The translations under genes were made by a program, and so were the position numbers. Below the pieces are notes generated by a model that made no database searches, was not told the DNA's origin, and was given only the letters and a program-made list of their open reading frames with translations. Positions 46,746 to 57,402 of a stretch of 64,000 bases of DNA are shown one piece after another. Position 1 is the stretch's first letter, and the number at the start of each line of letters is the position of its first letter. Source of the DNA: Chinchilla lanigera (Eukaryota; Chordata; Mammalia; Rodentia; Chinchillidae); the NCBI RefSeq assembly GCF_000276665.1, contig NW_004955487.1:4210835-4274834 (forward strand), in the 5' to 3' direction.

Positions 46746-46929
46746 GTGAAATTATGCTCGTGGTCTATTGATAAATACAAAAACCAGGTACTCAGTGTTC
46801 TCTTGGGTTTATGTACTGGCTCATTCAGCCGTGTACCCACTGTAGAACATCAAAGTTGTTTGTATTTTTTACATATATAAAAACCCATTCCGCAGTTTGT
46901 GTGTGTGTCTGTGTGGGAGGTATATTTAA

Positions 46930-48414
46930 TTTCCTGTTTGACACTTGTATGTAGGTAAATTTCTAGGAGTAGAATTTATGAGCCAAAGTATATACATTTT
47001 TAAAGCTTTTGAAACCTGTTTTGGTATCTGGTACATAATTGGATTCAGAAAGTTTTTGAGATAATTGCTTTTAAATGTGGCTGTTCATTATTTTCAATGT
47101 ATTAAGCCATCTTTCCCTACTGATTTTAAAGTTAGGCCCGCTCTTACCACGTACTAAATTGTTACATAAATTAGGCCTGAGCTCACACTTTCAATTTTTT
47201 CCCATTATCACACCACCTTTTCTAGCTCTACTAAAACGCTCTTTTAATTATGGTAGCTTCATACATTTTTTTAATAATGGTTAAGATAAATATTCCCTAT
47301 TATGTTTCCATTGATGTTATTTATTTTCTAATGAAATTTACAAATATTTGGAGTTTTTATCCAGTGGAATTTTTCAATGAAGATATTTACATTTATAAAT
47401 TAATTTGCAAAGAATATTTTTACAGTATTTTGTATTCCTTTTACAGAATATAGGATATTATGCACTGCAGTCAAATTTTCATTTATCTTCCTTGGTTAAG
47501 TTCAACAGTTTTCTTTGTATAGGTTTTACTATCTTGTTAATTTCATTCATCTGTATTTTATATTTGTCAGTCCAATTTTCCACCTGGTATTTTCTTCCAC
47601 ATCAAAAACCTCTATTATATTTATTTTTCTTCAAATCTACTAACAATGGATTCTTTTGCCTTTTCTTCACCTTAAAGTCTCCTTTCTTATGTTCATTTTT
47701 AAAAGTGGATACTTTTCCTTGATACAAAAATTTAAGTTGGAATTTTTTCAGTACCTTAAAGTTGCTGTTAAATTATTTTCTGGCTTTCTTGATTTCTGAG
47801 AAGTGTGTTGTCTTTTTTTATTACCATTTCCCTGTAAGTCATGTGGCTTTTCCCTATGATTGTTTTTAAGATTTTCAATTTATTATTAGTTTTCAGCAAT
47901 TAGACTCTACTCTTCTTTGGTGTGGCTATTATATTATAATTTTTATTGCTATTATTTTGACTCATCTGATTGCTCAGTGAATTGTTTGCACACATGAGTT
48001 TATAGTTTTTAATCAAGTTTATGAAATTTGTGGCCATAATTTTCCAAGTAACTTACTTGTGCTGGTTTTCATCCACCTCCTTTTCTTCCCTCAGCCTTTC
48101 TTTATCCCCATTTTGAGATTATTTGCACTGTGACTTCCTAGTGTCATTCTCTTTTCTCCTGTGGTATCAAGTCTATCATTAATCCCAGGCTGTGATTTTT
48201 TAAATCAAATGCCATTTTCATCTCTAGAACTTCCATTTTGGCTATTATTTCCTTAAATTTTTACTATGATGAAATTTACCATTTTAGCCATTTTTAAGTT
48301 TAAATTTCTATGGTATGAAGGATACTTACATTGTTATGAAAGGTCACCATAATCTGTTCCCACAATTTTTGTCTTCCCAGATTTACTTTGTACCCATTAA
48401 ATACTGTCTCCTTC
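46930..48414 (-). mobile_element. L1M-lineage relic, first part
   Basis: Antisense L1 phrases: 'cttttaattatggtagcttc', 'cctgtaagtcatgtggcttt', 'ttttaagattttcaatttat', 'tctagaacttccattttggc', 'gatgaaatttaccattttag', 'ttgtacccattaaatactgt'. AT-rich and much decayed at its left end. Confidence 0.65.
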
Positions 48415-48755
48415 TGTCTTGGTCACTTTTCTTATTGCTGGGACAAAAGACCCAGCACCCACAACTTAGAAGAGGACAGGTTTATTTTGTCTCACATTTC
48501 AGCCTATAGCTGGCTGGCCCCCAGGCAGGACAGCATGACAGAGCGCTGCTCATGGTATAGCAGACGGGAAGCAGAGAGGGAAGGGAGGTGCAGGGAAGGG
48601 AGATAGTTTACACCTACAGAGACCCACCCCTTCCAACCACACCCCACCTCCTAACAGCAAGCCAGCCATAATGCCCTATGACCCAGTCACCTGCCAAAGG
48701 TCCTGCCTATGATTGCATGAGGCTTTATGGGGACATCTGGATATAAGTCAGAACA
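48415..48755 (-). mobile_element. MaLR-type LTR nested in L1M
   Basis: Antisense: 'tgtcttggtcacttttctta', 'gacaggtttattttgtctca', 'gagcgctgctcatggtatag', 'tgccaaaggtcctgcctatg' and 'ggggacatctggatataag'. L1M sequence resumes directly after it. Confidence 0.85.
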
Positions 48756-48757
48756 CC

Positions 48758-49830
48758 TCCATTCCCATGAAGAATGTTATTCCACTTCCTGTCTGTAAAC
48801 TAGACCACTCTAGATACCTCATATAGGTGGAATCTTATAAAATTTGTCTCTCTGTAGGTCCTTTTTTCACTTAACATAATGTCTTCAATTATTCATTCAT
48901 GGCATGGCTTGTGTCTGACTTCCCTTCCTTTTAAAGTCTGAATAATATTCCATTGTATGTATAGATCACATTTTGTTTATCCATTTGTCTGTTGATGGAC
49001 ACCTGGGTTGCTTCCACCTTTTAGCTATTGCGAATAATGTTACTATTAACATGCGCATACAAATATCTGTTTGAGCTCAGCTTTTGACTGTCCCAAGTAT
49101 ATGCTCAGAAGTGGAACTGCTGGGTCTTGTGGTAATTTTGTGTTCAACTTTTAAGGAACCGCCCTACTGTTCCCACAGTGGCTGCACATTTTACATTCAA
49201 CTAGCAACTCACAAGGGATGTAATTTCTCCTCATCTTTGTTATGTATTTAGAGAATAGCCCTTGTAGTGGATAAGCGGTATTGCATGCATTCTGGTTTTG
49301 ATTTGCATTTCTTTAATGAGTGGTGATGTTAAATTTTTTTTCATGTGACTATTGGTCATTTGTACATCATTTGGAGAAATGTTTATTGATGTTCTTTGCT
49401 CATTTTTATCCAGGTCTCTTTCTTTGTCACTGTTGTATTATACAGTTTTTTGTGTATTATGAATATTAATCCCATATCAGATATATGATTTACAAAGATT
49501 TCCCCACCCTGTGGACTGCTTTTCTACTCTGTTGATGTTGTTTGCCACACACACGGTCATATTTTTTATGGTTTTTCTTTTCCCATCATGCTGTTTCCAT
49601 TAAAATAATGGAGCATATTTATAATGTCCACAGTGGCTATTTTAATGTCTGTGTCTGCTAATTTCATTTTATCTGGTATTCTTTGATGTGTTTTTATTGA
49701 CTTGTTTTCCTCCCAGACCTGCTTAACAGTTCACAGCTTCCCTGCACATCCAGAGATGTTGGATTCATTGCAGCTCTGTGAATGCCATTATCACTGAGAG
49801 TTCGCCTTGGCTTCCTTTCTGTCAAGAATG
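48758..49830 (-). mobile_element. L1M-lineage relic, second part
   Basis: 'ctcatataggtggaatctta', 'aataatattccattgtatgt', 'tctgttgatggacacctggg', 'agtggaactgctgggtcttg', 'gttttgatttgcatttcttt', 'ggagaaatgtttattgatg' and 'aatcccatatcagatatatg' match the antisense L1M 3' end very well to about 49,520, then older L1-like sequence continues. Confidence 0.85.
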
Positions 49831-49837
49831 CTTAAGA

Positions 49838-49966
49838 GCAGGAGTGATGGTGCGCATTGGAGAGGCTGAGTCATGAGGATCCTAAATTTGACTCTAGCCT
49901 GAGCAGTTCAGCAGGCTTGAAGTAGCTCAGTGTGAAGGTCCTATCTTCCATCCTAGTACCCCCGAC
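49838..49966 (+). mobile_element. Internally deleted B1-ID SINE
   Basis: 'ggagtgatggtgcgcattgg' is a B1 head, followed by 'gaggctgagtcatgagg' and then an ID-like 'agtagctcagtgtgaaggtc'. The A-rich linker between the arms is gone. Confidence 0.7.
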
Positions 49967-49989
49967 CCCTACCCCCACATACACAAACA

Positions 49990-51084
49990 CAATGTTAGAG
50001 TTTGATTTAGCAGGTGTCAAGTTCCTTGTTGATCAAGTTGATCCTTTCCAGCTTGTTTGTAAGTTTCCTCATGGAGGACATGGGCTTTGCTTTCCAAATT
50101 GATACAAAGGTTTTCCTTTTATGGAGTAGTGCCAGTGCTTCCATGAAATCTGGATTCCAACTGGATACAATTCAAAGGTCTCCTTCCCTGTGGGCATTTG
50201 GCTAGCCACCCTCACAGCAACGTGGACCATGTTTCTGGTCTGCTTCCTGGCGTTTCACCCTAGACGTGCAGAGAAGACTTTTTTGCCAAAAAGTCAAAGG
50301 ACCGGTGCATGCTGGAGCTGTCTCTGGCCTGTTTTCTCCGTGCAGTGTGCTTTCTGCCTCTCATTGCAGCGATGCAGCGTGGTTTCTTAGCTCTGCTTGT
50401 TTTAGTCTTCTGTTGTGAAGTACAAACTAGAATCAATGGCAAAAACATAAGCCCCTCAGGAAGAGCCCACAGGAGCACAGCTTAACGAGAACAGCGTGTT
50501 CCCATGCCAAGAAAGGACAGACTGACTGTCCCTTGCTCTTGTGAAGGGTTGAGCTCCCCCAGGTAAGCTCAGCAGCAAAGAGCCTCACTATGTTGTGGAG
50601 AAGCTGTTGCGAGTTGTCTGGAGTTCAGCAACTCTTCCACAAGAAGACAGAATGACAAGGGGCAGCCTGGTTCTTCTTCCAGGGGCAGAGGCATTTAACA
50701 GAGATAGCACCGAGCTGCCTGAACTGGAAGCCCACTAGCCTGCCAGGGACTAGGGCAGAGTGGCAGTCCGCCTCTACAGTCCACTATCCTTGGGACCTCC
50801 TATCGCAATGTCATGAGGCAGAAAGAGATCTGTCCCGGAGAAGGGGCTGCATATGCGCACGTTTGCATTTAGATGCACAGAATTACGGTGGTGCAGGCAC
50901 ACGTCCCTCACTGTCACGTCCAGTGTGAATCAAGTGCTGGCTAGATGCCCTTGGTGCACAGAAAACCCAATTGTGACTTCCCGGACACAGAGGCTGTATA
51001 TGTCAGGCAGGGTCACAGTGCGAAAATCCTAGTGGGTTAGGGGCTGATGGAGCCATATTTGAACATAAGCTAAGCCTCTTCAAT
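49990..51084. other. Gene-free unique DNA
   Basis: No recognised repeat beyond possible old L1 at the left edge. GC content rises towards 51 kb. Confidence 0.45.
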
Positions 51085-51800
51085 ACCCTGGGAGTACAGG
51101 ATGTCACCGCTGCAGTGAGCCTCAGCACTGCGTTTAAGCAGGAGGGGCACCCAGCTCTCCCGGTGCACCGTCCGGGTGTCCTAATTAACCCCAGGGGAAC
51201 GCTCCGCCCGCGAACTGCCCCCGTGGCTGCCGCGCTGCATGCTGGGACTGTAGTCCACAGTCCTCAGCCCCCAGAGGTAAAAGGCCTGGCGCAATGTATG
51301 CTGGGGAATGTGGTCCATAGCCCTTGATTCCCAGCGGAGCGCCTCTGGTAGAGGGCATGCCGGGAAGTGTACTCCACTACGCTCCACTACCGGTCAGCGC
51401 GGAATAAGCTGAGGATGGGGCCCATAGTCTCGCACCACAGGGGCAGCCCAGGCGTAGTGCCTGCTGGGAAGTGTTGCTACGGCGTTGTCATTGGCAGAAG
51501 CCCGGATGTGTTCGTGCTGGGGTTGGTAGTTCACCACCAGCACCATCTTTTAGTGATCCTGACATCCTCTCAATTGGCTAGAGCTCGTTCAGCTAGAAAT
51601 TCATCCCCACGCTTCCTCACAGCCCGCTCTCGGGCACAGGGTCTGAGAAACGAATCTGATCCATCTGAGTTTCACTCCCAGACACTGCAGCAGTTGACAA
51701 AGCACCAACGTGGACCACTGTGTCTTCCTCGGAAAAATAAAGAAAATTTTGAAAAATATGGCTGAATGAAAAGAATACATCAAGCCGGACGTGCAAAGAA
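51085..51800. promoter_or_regulatory. CpG-retaining promoter-like island
   Basis: Dense CpG compared with its surroundings ('gctccgcccgcgaactg', 'gctgccgcgctgcatgc', 'cagcgcggaataagc'), six tandem units with ZNF143-like sites and two inverted CCAAT boxes ('cattggcag' near 51,489 and 'caattggct' near 51,571). No TATA box seen. The 132-residue frame at 51,367-51,765 shows no domain. Promoter function is inferred; orientation is not clear. Confidence 0.5.
51237..51535. repeat. Tandem array of six ~49-59 bp units with ZNF143-like sites
   Basis: The anchor word GCTGGG (or GCCGGG / GCTGAG) begins at 51,241, 51,300, 51,359, 51,408, 51,463 and 51,516, spacings 59, 59, 49, 55 and 53. Units 1-3 and 5-6 resemble the reverse complement of the ZNF143/STAF SBS2 site. 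The best are GCATGCTGGGACTGTAGTCC, which has a spacer one base short, and GTGCTGGGGTTGGTAGTTC. Each anchor is followed by a variable 'ccatagtcct'-like segment. Confidence 0.7.
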
Positions 51801-51906
51801 CAACAGACCTCTGAAAATTACCTATTTTTGAATCTGAAATAAGTTTGGAAAACTTTATTTTTTTTACATTTACTTTATAACTTTTTATTTTTTAATTTTA
51901 TTTTTA

Positions 51907-51975
51907 TAATTTCTGCAATGCTGGAGATTGAACTCAGGGCTTGCACACACACTCAGCTACATTCCCAACCCTAAA
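51907..51975 (-). mobile_element. ID-type SINE
   Basis: Plus strand shows 'gcaatgctggagattgaact', 'cagggcttgcacacacactc' and 'agctacattcccaaccct', the reverse complement of the ID arm. Confidence 0.75.
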
Positions 51976-51984
51976 AGTTTAATT

Positions 51985-52204
51985 TTTAGTTGATAAATGA
52001 GAATTGCATGTACTTGTATGTGCAATATGTTTTGATATGTCATACAGTATGAAATGATTGAATCAAACTGATGACCATTTTTATAGTTTTTTTACATGAA
52101 AACATTTAAATTCTACTGTCAGCAGTTTTTAAATTACCACGTTATACAATAGATCCGAACGTTTCCTCCTAATTGAAATGTTATATCCTCTGACCAACAG
52201 ATTT
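51985..52204 (-). mobile_element. L1 3' UTR relic
   Basis: 'atgttttgatatgtcataca', 'aacatttaaattctactgtc', 'tacaatagatccgaacg' and 'cctctgaccaacag' match the antisense 3' UTR of older L1 (L1MA/MB-like). Confidence 0.65.
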
Positions 52205-53578
52205 TTCCTCTGAAAATTTTCATGGGGATTTTGTTAGGGATTTAACTGAATCTGTAGATAGTTTTGAAATCAGTGTCATACGCAACTACTGGTCAGCGCA
52301 GAATATGCTGAGGATGGGGCCCATAGTCTCGACCCATAGTTTTGGAAACAGTATCAGTTCTTCTAATCTAAGAGCTGGAAATGCCTTCCATCTGTCTGTG
52401 TCTTCTTTAACTTCATTCATCAGTATTTCATGGTTTCCAGTGTAGCATGAAGCCTCTCTAAATTAAGCCATGCTTAAATTAATTCTTGATATTTGATTGA
52501 TTGATGGTATTGTAAATAGGAATTTTTCTTGATTTTTTTCAGATAGTTTGTTATTACTGTATAGAAACACTACTAATTTTTATATGTTGGGTCTGTATCC
52601 TGCAATCCTACAACTTTACTGAACACATTAGTTCTAACAGGAGTTTTTTGTTTTGTTTTGTTTTATGTAGCCCTCAGGGTTTTCCACATGCAAGATCAGG
52701 CCATTTGCAATCAGACAATTTGATTTTTTTTTTTTCTCTTTTGGATACCTTTATTTCTATTCTTGCTTAATTGCTCTAGTTAAAACCTCCAGTACTAGTT
52801 TGAATAGAAGTTGTGAAGACTGGGCATTCTTACCTTGTTCCTGATCTTAGAGGAAAATGTTTCCAACTTTTCACCATTAATTATGCTGTTGGCTGTGGGT
52901 TTGTCATATATGTTCTTTATTGTGCTGGGGCCATACCTTCTGTGTATAATTGTTGAGAGTTTTTAATCACAGATCTATGTTTACCATTGTTATTTTTTAA
53001 TCTAGTGAGATGATCATACTATTTTATCTTTTGTTCTGCTAATCTAATTTATCACGTTATTGATTGCAATATGTTGAACCACCTTTTCATCTTAGGATAA
53101 ATCTTACTTGAGCACTGTGAATGATCCCTTTCAAGTGCTTTTGAATTTGATTTGCTGGTATTGTTGAGGATTTTTATCTATATCTAGCTATGTATATTTT
53201 AATAGTGCTTAAATTGTATTTTCTTGCAACATTCTTGTCTGGCTTTGGTACCAATGTAACTCTGAACATATGAGTTTAGAAGCACCCTCTCTTACATATT
53301 TGGGGGAGAATTTGATATTCATTCTTTCTTAAATATTCGGTATAATTCAGCCATGAGTGCATGCACTGGAATCCTCTTTGAAGGGGATTTTTGGATTTTG
53401 ATATTTCTTCTCTTATCAGTTCATTCAAATTTTTTACTTCTTCATGTTTCAGTCTTTATAGGTTATGTTTCTGGGAATTTACGCATTTCCTCTAGGTTAT
53501 CTAATTTCTTGCTATAAATGTTCATCATTGTCTCTTATGAGCCTTTGTTTTTTGCTTTTTTTTTTTAATAAAAATTAC
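52205..53578 (-). mobile_element. L1 ORF2 (reverse-transcriptase region) relic
   Basis: Antisense ORF2 phrases: 'gattttgttagggatttaac', 'tgcaatcctacaactttact', 'gaagactgggcattcttacc', 'attaattatgctgttggctg', 'gttattgattgcaatatgtt', 'gctggtattgttgaggattt', 'tgtctggctttggtaccaat'. Many stops and indels; non-functional. It carries the foreign insert at 52,279-52,338. Confidence 0.85.
52284..52332 (+). repeat. Copy of the 51.4-kb array segment inside L1
   Basis: About 48 bp equal to 51,384-51,432 apart from three or four substitutions; both share 'gctgaggatggggcccatag'. It sits between 'agtgtcat' and 'tttggaaacagtatcag' of the L1, words that are otherwise nearly consecutive. Confidence 0.9.
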
Positions 53579-53603
53579 CCATGACAAACAGAATTTCATT
53601 CTG

Positions 53604-53938
53604 TCTTAGTTCATTTGTTGCTCTAACAAAATACCAGACACTGGTATTTTGGGTAACTTAGAAGAAGTGAAAATTTGTCTCTCACAATTCTGGAGGCTGA
53701 GAAGCCCAGGATCAGGATTGCAGCTACTTGGTATCCTCACATGGCAGGAGATAGGATGGGCCAGGCACCTCTCTGAAGCCTCTTTGTTATGGCATAAATC
53801 CTATTTGTGAGGGTAGAGCTTCCACAATTGAACCACTTTCCAAACTGCCCTACCTTTTAAGACCATCACCATGGGGTTTAAGTTCCAACATATGAATTTC
53901 CGAGGTATACAGACATTCCAGCCAAAGCAAACACCTGA
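53604..53938 (-). mobile_element. MLT1/MST-like LTR relic
   Basis: 'ttagttcatttgttgctcta', 'ctctcacaattctggaggct', 'tatcctcacatggcaggag', 'ttgaaccactttccaaactg' and 'gggtttaagttccaacatat' follow the antisense MaLR order. Confidence 0.75.
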
Positions 53939-53954
53939 CTTGCTTACTTTATGG

Positions 53955-54160
53955 AATTAATTTCCAGGCACTGGACATAGATTCACTCACTCAGCTCTCA
54001 CAAGCAACTGTGTGCAGTAGGTTTGTCATCCTCCTGCAGTGTAGATGATGAAGCTATAAAGTGACAAGAGAGCTAGTGACTTCCCAAAGCTTTAGGGCCA
54101 ATGAGACATAGATTTGAATTCAGATCATTTCTTGGTCCAAACTCCCAACACTAGATGGTC
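53955..54160 (-). mobile_element. MIR SINE
   Basis: 'cactcagctctcacaagcaa', 'gatgatgaagctataaagtg', 'gctagtgacttcccaaagct' and 'agatttgaattcagatcatt' match antisense MIR end to end. Confidence 0.8.
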
Positions 54161-55459
54161 ATTATGAAAAGCCAGGATGTCAGGAAGACAGAAACAAGTA
54201 TCACTCAATCCTTAAATCTTCACTGAAATAGAAACTGAAATAGAATTAAAATCTGTTTTGCAAAGAGTGAAGAGATAAACTTCTTCCAGATGATGACTGA
54301 AGTAACTTCCCAAGGAGTCAAAAACAAAGTCTTTTAAATGAATATGAGAAATTCTTCCAGAAAAGTCTCTCTAGAAGTTAGAATTTGCTACCAGTTTCAT
54401 TAAAAAAATATGTTTGGAAATAGTCCTAAGAGTGCAAATATACAAACATATTAAATCAGTGATCTTTGGGATGAGACCATGCATTATTTTTTTTTTTTAA
54501 TTTTTGTGTCTCCGAGTTGTTAACAGGTTGGAGGGTATATGTTTCTTTTAAGGATTGAGTGATGCCTTTTAAGAAGACCACTGCTCCAGGATGGTGAACA
54601 GACATCCTGACCTTGTCCTTCTTGTCCTCCTAGGCTGCAGAGGGCCTGGCATCTGACTCTACTCCCTGGGGACTGTGATTTGGGTCCTGGACAGGGTCCA
54701 TTGTGGGACAGCCCACCCCTCTGAGAGACAGCCATGTGGAGGCTGAGAGACAGTCCCACACCCTGCAGCCAGGGTGTGGGACTGGCTTCAGGGTGTGGGA
54801 CTGTGGCTGATGTAGGACCAAGAACACTGTGGTCAGTAGCAGGGAGGAGGTGGGACACTTCCAGGTGGGAGTGGGACTGGGGGCTTCTCAGGAAGGAACA
54901 GTTGGCCAGGTGGGCAGTGATCACTGAAGAGACATAGACCAGGCTCTGGGAAGAGCACAGAAGAAACACAAGGTCTCTGTCTTTGAGGTTCCGTGGAAAA
55001 CAGTGCCTCTGGGAGAAGCAGATGAACAGCCCACCTCACAGAGGACAGGATAAGTGGTCTACCCAGGCTCTGGTTACATGGGGCAGGGGTGGTTACTGGT
55101 GACAGGGAGGACAGTCAGGGTTCTGTCAGGACTGGGTTGATGGATGATATTCAGTCCCTCTTATCCAATAAAACCCCACAGGATAATGAGTGCTCAACAA
55201 ATACGATTAATTACTGCTTGTTGAGAGCCAGAATTCCAAGACAGCCTCTCCTGATGTGCTCTGGGACAACTTCCAGCCCCAAGTGCTGGCGATTATAAAT
55301 AGCTGCATCCATACCACTGGGACCCACCCGGGGTCCATTCATCCCTCCCAAGGACCCTGGGATGTGCGTTATGCATTTCTTCCTAATTCAGAGGTTGACT
55401 CATTGATTGATTCTTGATGTGAAGTTGAGCCTGCTGCCCCCAGAGAACCTAGACTGGCT
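54161..55459. other. Gene-free unique DNA with a 15-mer hairpin
   Basis: AT-rich to 54.5 kb, then GC-richer. A poly-T run lies at 54,488. The 149-residue minus-strand frame at 54,520 covers the hairpin and shows no domain. Confidence 0.5.
54751..54803. repeat. 15-mer in three copies: perfect hairpin plus direct repeat
   Basis: CAGGGTGTGGGACTG is at 54,770-54,784 and again at 54,789-54,803; its exact reverse complement is at 54,751-54,765. The first pair forms a 15-bp perfect stem with a four-base loop (CAGC). Confidence 0.9.
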
Positions 55460-55464
55460 TTGGG

Positions 55465-55605
55465 ATCAGATAGTGCTGTCTGGAGTCTGCACCTGCCCCT
55501 TACTAGTGATGAGATCTTGGGGGATTACGTAGATCCCCTAAGGAACTGTTCCTAAGGTGAGTTAACATGCATTTCTCTCTTGGGGGTGACTAAGGATTAT
55601 GAAAA
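55465..55605 (+). mobile_element. MIR relic
   Basis: 'gtgctgtctggagtctgcac', 'tgccccttactagtgatgag' and 'tcccctaaggaactg' follow the sense MIR order ('ggctctgccacttactagctgtgtgac'). Confidence 0.6.
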
Positions 55606-56960
55606 TATACAGGAAGTGGTGACACAGAAGGACCTCAAGTGACTGCCATGGAGTAAAGACAGGACACGACATGTCTCATTCAGGACACGTGGGGGCTGGG
55701 CTGCTTTGAGGGAGTTTCTGGTCACCTACAACAAGTGACTGTTGACACCACAGTGGTATCTTGGCTCATGAATTTAATTCTTTCCTTGAGATTGTATTTT
55801 CCACTTTGATACAGCAAGAGCATTCTCAGCATTCTGAGATGCATACTCAAGGTCACAGGCACATAGGTGGCTCAAGGTCACATCTCTGAGGAGTAGTGAG
55901 AAAATTAGGATCCACCTTCCAGAGTCCCGGGACACTGAGCTGCTCTGTTCCTGCAGAGGAGCCCAAGAATTGGCCTTTTCTGAAGCAGCTTCTTAAGCTG
56001 ATCACAGAAAGCAAACATCAGCCTCCAACCATAAGGGAAACCATAAGCAAACATCCCTATGGCTGGATTCTGCTGAGGTGGGACGTCAGCATGGGGGAGC
56101 TCTCTAGAGGTGGCCTCAAGGGTGAGGGCCGGGAGAGGAGCAGAGAAACAAGAAATCCAGCCGGCTCCTTGTGGCACTGGCGGCTTTGTGGAGGTGGAAG
56201 GCAAATGTAGGAAGAGCCAGCATTCAGAGAAGGAAAACGGAAAGGTGAGAGTGTGGAGGTGTGCTGCATACACAAGGGGTGGGAGATGGACTTAGACAAG
56301 CATTGGTCAGTGATGCAGGGCAGGCCAAGGTTGTAGCTTCCTGGCAGGGTCAGAAATTCACACGCAGGATGCGGATACCCAGAGCAGCTGCTCAGCCTCA
56401 GAGGTGAGACCGCGGAGTCTCTCCCTTCCCAGTGAGTACAAGCTTAGACTCAGCTTTCTACCAGCTCCCATCTGGGTCTCCAAGAACTGAACCATCCGGT
56501 TTCCCCAAAGGAGATAGCTACTTCCTAGATTCAAGCAAAGGTTTTAGGGTTCTGTGTGCACTTGCCTTTTCTTTCTTAAGATCTCAGTCATTTAAAAAAT
56601 GCCATAGTCATAAAATAGGCTCTAAAAATGCAGGCTTCAGATACATACTGGAGCAATTTCAAAGGTGCTCAGTCTGACCTTCACTAAATTTGGTTCTGAT
56701 AAGGGACATCTGCCGTCCTGTGTGCATCTCACAGCTTCACCTGTGACAGACAGTGGCCCCCTCGCTGCTCCCAGATAATACTGCCTACATTTTCTCCTCC
56801 ACAGTTCACCCTCACGGTTCTCTTTAGCTGTTAGATCTCTCATTATTTTTATCCATGTTTGGTGTATCCTGCAGGTATGAACTCAAACACCACAAATCCA
56901 GTGTCTACTCTAGTCATTTCTGCCTGCTTTCAAATATACTGTGTGATTATTAGTACCAGG
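55606..56960. other. Gene-free unique DNA
   Basis: A weak MIR-like phrase ('ctcaaggtcacaggcacata') occurs near 55,847. Otherwise nothing. Overlapping frames of 104-122 residues on opposite strands have no domain. Confidence 0.45.
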
Positions 56961-57206
56961 TCGTCCCTTCCTCCCTCCCTTCCTTCTCCTCCCTCTGTCC
57001 NNNNNNNNNNNNNNNNNNNNNNNNNNNNNNNNNNNNNNNNNNNNNNNNNNNNNNNNNNNNNNNNNNNNNNNNNNNNNNNNNNNNNNNNNNNNNNNNNNNN
57101 NNNNNNNNNNNNNNNNNNNNNNNNNNNNNNNNNNNNNNNNNNNNNNNNNNNNNNNNNNNCTCTCTCTCTCTCTCTCTCTCTCCCTCTCTCCCTCTCTCTC
57201 TCTCTT
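56961..57206. repeat. Pyrimidine-rich simple repeat spanning an assembly gap
   Basis: CCTT/CCCT-rich DNA to 57,000, 159 N bases at 57,001-57,159, then a (CT)n run to 57,205. The true length of the repeat is unknown. Frames crossing the N bases are artefacts. Confidence 0.95.
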
Positions 57207-57402
57207 TGTACTGGGGATTGAATCCAGGAATCCAGGGCCTTCACACTGAGCCACATCTCCAGACCTTTTATTTATTACTATTTCTTTTGAGACAGGATCT
57301 CACCAACTCATTCAGTTGCCTGGACTGAACTCAAATTTGTGAAACTCATGTTTTATCTTCTAGAGTGTTGGCATTACAGGTGTGCACCATGGTCAGCAAG
57401 GT
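57207..57402 (-). mobile_element. B1-ID dimeric SINE
   Basis: Plus strand 'gtactggggattgaatccag', 'cttttgagacaggatctcac', 'tctagagtgttggcattaca' and 'gtgtgcaccatggtcagc'. The adjoining CT run is probably tail-derived. Confidence 0.85.

Noticed and set aside
56859..57256. Open frames with long runs of X
   Set aside because: They cross the N gap; the reading frame there is not real data.
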